Source: Adhaeribacter swui
GTDB lineage: Bacteria > Bacteroidota > Bacteroidia > Cytophagales > Hymenobacteraceae
Length of the DNA: 64,000 nt
Assembly: GCF_014217805.1 (NCBI RefSeq)
Contig: NZ_CP055156.1
Location: 682,001 to 746,000 of the forward strand
Reading direction: 5' to 3'
The translations under genes were made by a program, and so were the position numbers. The notes beneath the pieces are model-generated. The model was not told where the DNA came from. It saw only the letters and a program-made list of their open reading frames with translations, and did not search any database. Below, piece by piece: positions 62,658 to 64,000 of this stretch (position 1 is the first letter of the stretch; each line of letters starts with the position of its first letter).

Positions 62658-64000
62658 TTACTGGTTGTTTGCGCCTGCTTTCTTTATTTCGGTTGTATCA
62701 TTTTCCGGCAAAGTAAAAGCCGATAATAATAAGCCTGGCGGTACGCTTAATTCCCCGGTATGCGCATCAATTAAGCCGTTGCGTTCGTATTCGATGTTGG
62801 TAGCCTGGGTATACACATCGCCCGCAATGGGTCGGCGGCGCAACTCGGTTTTAAATTGCCGGATGCGCTCGGTTCGTTCTTCGGCATCTTTGGGGCCACC
62901 GTAGTCCGGAAAGCCAAAACCGCCCCATTCGCTTACCACCAAAGGCACTTGCCGGCGATAGAAAAACGGATCGCCCACCACCAACGGGAAAGCGGCCACA
63001 CCTTCCATCTCGCCATTGGTTAGCCGGTCGAGCAACTCTTTCCAACGATCCAGCTCCGGGGTATATAAGTGAGCCGTGAGCAAATCAGATTTAAGCTTAC
63101 CTTCCCAGGAAATATGATGCCAGCCATCGTTATCTACCACCAAGTACTGCGGGTGCTTGATCATAAAATAATGATACATATCGATAATATACTGCCGGGT
63201 TTCGGGGTTAGTAGCAATATCCTGGGCACCCCAATCTTCGTTGTATAAACTCCAGATAATTACCGAAGGGTTGGTTTCCAGTAAGGCCAGCATGCGCAGC
63301 AATTCGGCCCGGTGATTTTGGCGGCTCAGGGCAGTAGAACTATGCGGACTGGGCACTTCTACCCACAACAATAAACCGATTTCGTCGGCAAGGTTATAAA
63401 TACGCGGGTCTACCCCGGCAATGTGTACCCGCACCAGGTTACAGCCTAAAGCTTTCATGGCGTAAAAGTGCCGGTGCATTTCTTCGTAAGTGGCCGTGCC
63501 AGGTTGGTACAAAATGCCATCGAGGTAAATTTGTTCGTTGTTTAAATAAACGTAACGCCCCCGAGCTTCTATTTTTCTTAAGCCAAACTGTGCTTCAATT
63601 TCCGCTTCGTAACCGTTGGCATCAATTAGTTGCGCTACCACGCAGTATAAGTTAGGCGATTCCGGCGACCATAATTTAGCATCGGGCACTTCTATTACTA
63701 CGCGTTGTTCTTTCTGGCCCGCCTCTAAGTATAATTTAAAGTCAGAAGTAGCCAGTGGTTCCGCATTTTTTTCGGTGGGATAAATTTTTAACCGGATGGT
63801 ATACTCTCCCGGATCGTGGATGCGCGTGGTTAAGTTAAACCGCACCAGCCGGTCTTCTACTTCGCTGATTACGCCGATGCGCGACCGCAGCCGGTTACGC
63901 TCTACGGTTTCTATCCACACGCTACGAACGGCCCCTGTGTTGGTTTGATACCAGATGCCACCGCGCTTATACACGTGCGACTCTTGCTTTCCCCGGGGAA
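62658..64000 (-). CDS. Glycoside hydrolase family 2 enzyme, N-terminus outside window
   Basis: The frame is open to the right edge; the first visible residues PRGKQES precede YKRGGIWYQTNTG, which marks the end of the sugar-binding domain. An immunoglobulin-like domain (about 20-130 of the visible part) and the TIM barrel follow. The acid/base Glu lies in VIIWSLYNEDWG and the nucleophile Glu in LVVSEWGGFG. The reaction is a retaining beta-glycosidase; beta-galactosidase, beta-glucuronidase or a related specificity cannot be decided. Short Thr/Glu/Asn-rich tail. At least 447 residues visible. Confidence 0.88.
   Translation of the reverse strand, partial: PRGKQESHVYKRGGIWYQTNTGAVRSVWIETVERNRLRSRIGVISEVEDRLVRFNLTTRIHDPGEYTIRLKIYPTEKNAEPLATSDFKLYLEAGQKEQRVVIEVPDAKLWSPESPNLYCVVAQLIDANGYEAEIEAQFGLRKIEARGRYVYLNNEQIYLDGILYQPGTATYEEMHRHFYAMKALGCNLVRVHIAGVDPRIYNLADEIGLLLWVEVPSPHSSTALSRQNHRAELLRMLALLETNPSVIIWSLYNEDWGAQDIATNPETRQYIIDMYHYFMIKHPQYLVVDNDGWHHISWEGKLKSDLLTAHLYTPELDRWKELLDRLTNGEMEGVAAFPLVVGDPFFYRRQVPLVVSEWGGFGFPDYGGPKDAEERTERIRQFKTELRRRPIAGDVYTQATNIEYERNGLIDAHTGELSVPPGLLLSAFTLPENDTTEIKKAGANNQ

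Overview
The window is a chromosomal stretch (about 43-45 % GC by eye, not computed) from a Bacteroidota bacterium, most likely order Cytophagales. The support is a type IX secretion C-terminal sorting domain, TonB receptors with N-terminal carboxypeptidase-regulatory-like domains, a Rho factor with a very long disordered insertion, -7 promoter boxes of the form TAnnTTTG, and few Shine-Dalgarno sequences. A genus such as Adhaeribacter (Hymenobacteraceae) fits the codon and repeat style, but that is an impression, not a result. No rRNA, tRNA, CRISPR array, prophage or intact transposase gene was seen. The genes are mostly housekeeping and envelope genes in short transcription units, many closed by clear hairpin terminators.

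Layout. 0-9.2 kb: end of an unknown gene, a Dph6-like PP-loop ATPase, an SH3-like exported protein, a membrane methyltransferase next to a UbiA-family prenyltransferase, rho, serS and two uncharacterised genes. 9.5-12.1 kb: valS. 13.3-23.1 kb: a minus-strand efflux locus with membrane fusion protein, TolC-type channel, ABC ATPase, small exported protein and two FtsX-type permeases, followed by an NtrC-type sigma-54 activator and its NtrY-like kinase. A sigma-54-like promoter and two tandem inverted-repeat activator sites lie just upstream of the first transporter gene, which suggests a self-contained envelope-stress or antimicrobial-export circuit. 23.9-33.4 kb: 2-oxoacid dehydrogenase E2, cinA, DUF4197, GNAT, erythromycin-esterase-like protein, lipoprotein, msrB, typA. 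34.3-41.5 kb: two TonB-dependent receptors and a PepSY-TM protein; the second receptor and the PepSY-TM protein look like siderophore uptake and reduction. 41.8-55.7 kb: anmK, ArsR-type regulator, TM2 lipoprotein, hemA, two signalling proteins, amino-acid permease, arfB, a thioredoxin-like ferredoxin, a PAS-LuxR regulator, ferritin, and a small unknown protein under an operator shared with the siderophore receptor. 56.3-64 kb: a large T9SS-exported repeat protein, a purine permease, small unknown proteins and a partial GH2 glycosidase.

The most unusual content is between genes. (1) Four copies of a uniform ~204-bp element (16164-16367, 23267-23471, 33482-33687, 33817-34018) share an invariant core and at least four stems whose two arms change together, so a folded single strand seems to be what is conserved. 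(2) Two REP-like composites (12235-12369, 23525-23772) are each built from two inverted copies of a two-hairpin unit, again with co-varying stems. (3) Degenerate tracts with strict 7-bp periodicity but different sequence themes fill many gaps, especially in the efflux locus. (4) A 17-bp operator-like palindrome is shared by the siderophore receptor and a small unknown gene beside ferritin. All of these were read by eye; no database or folding program was used.
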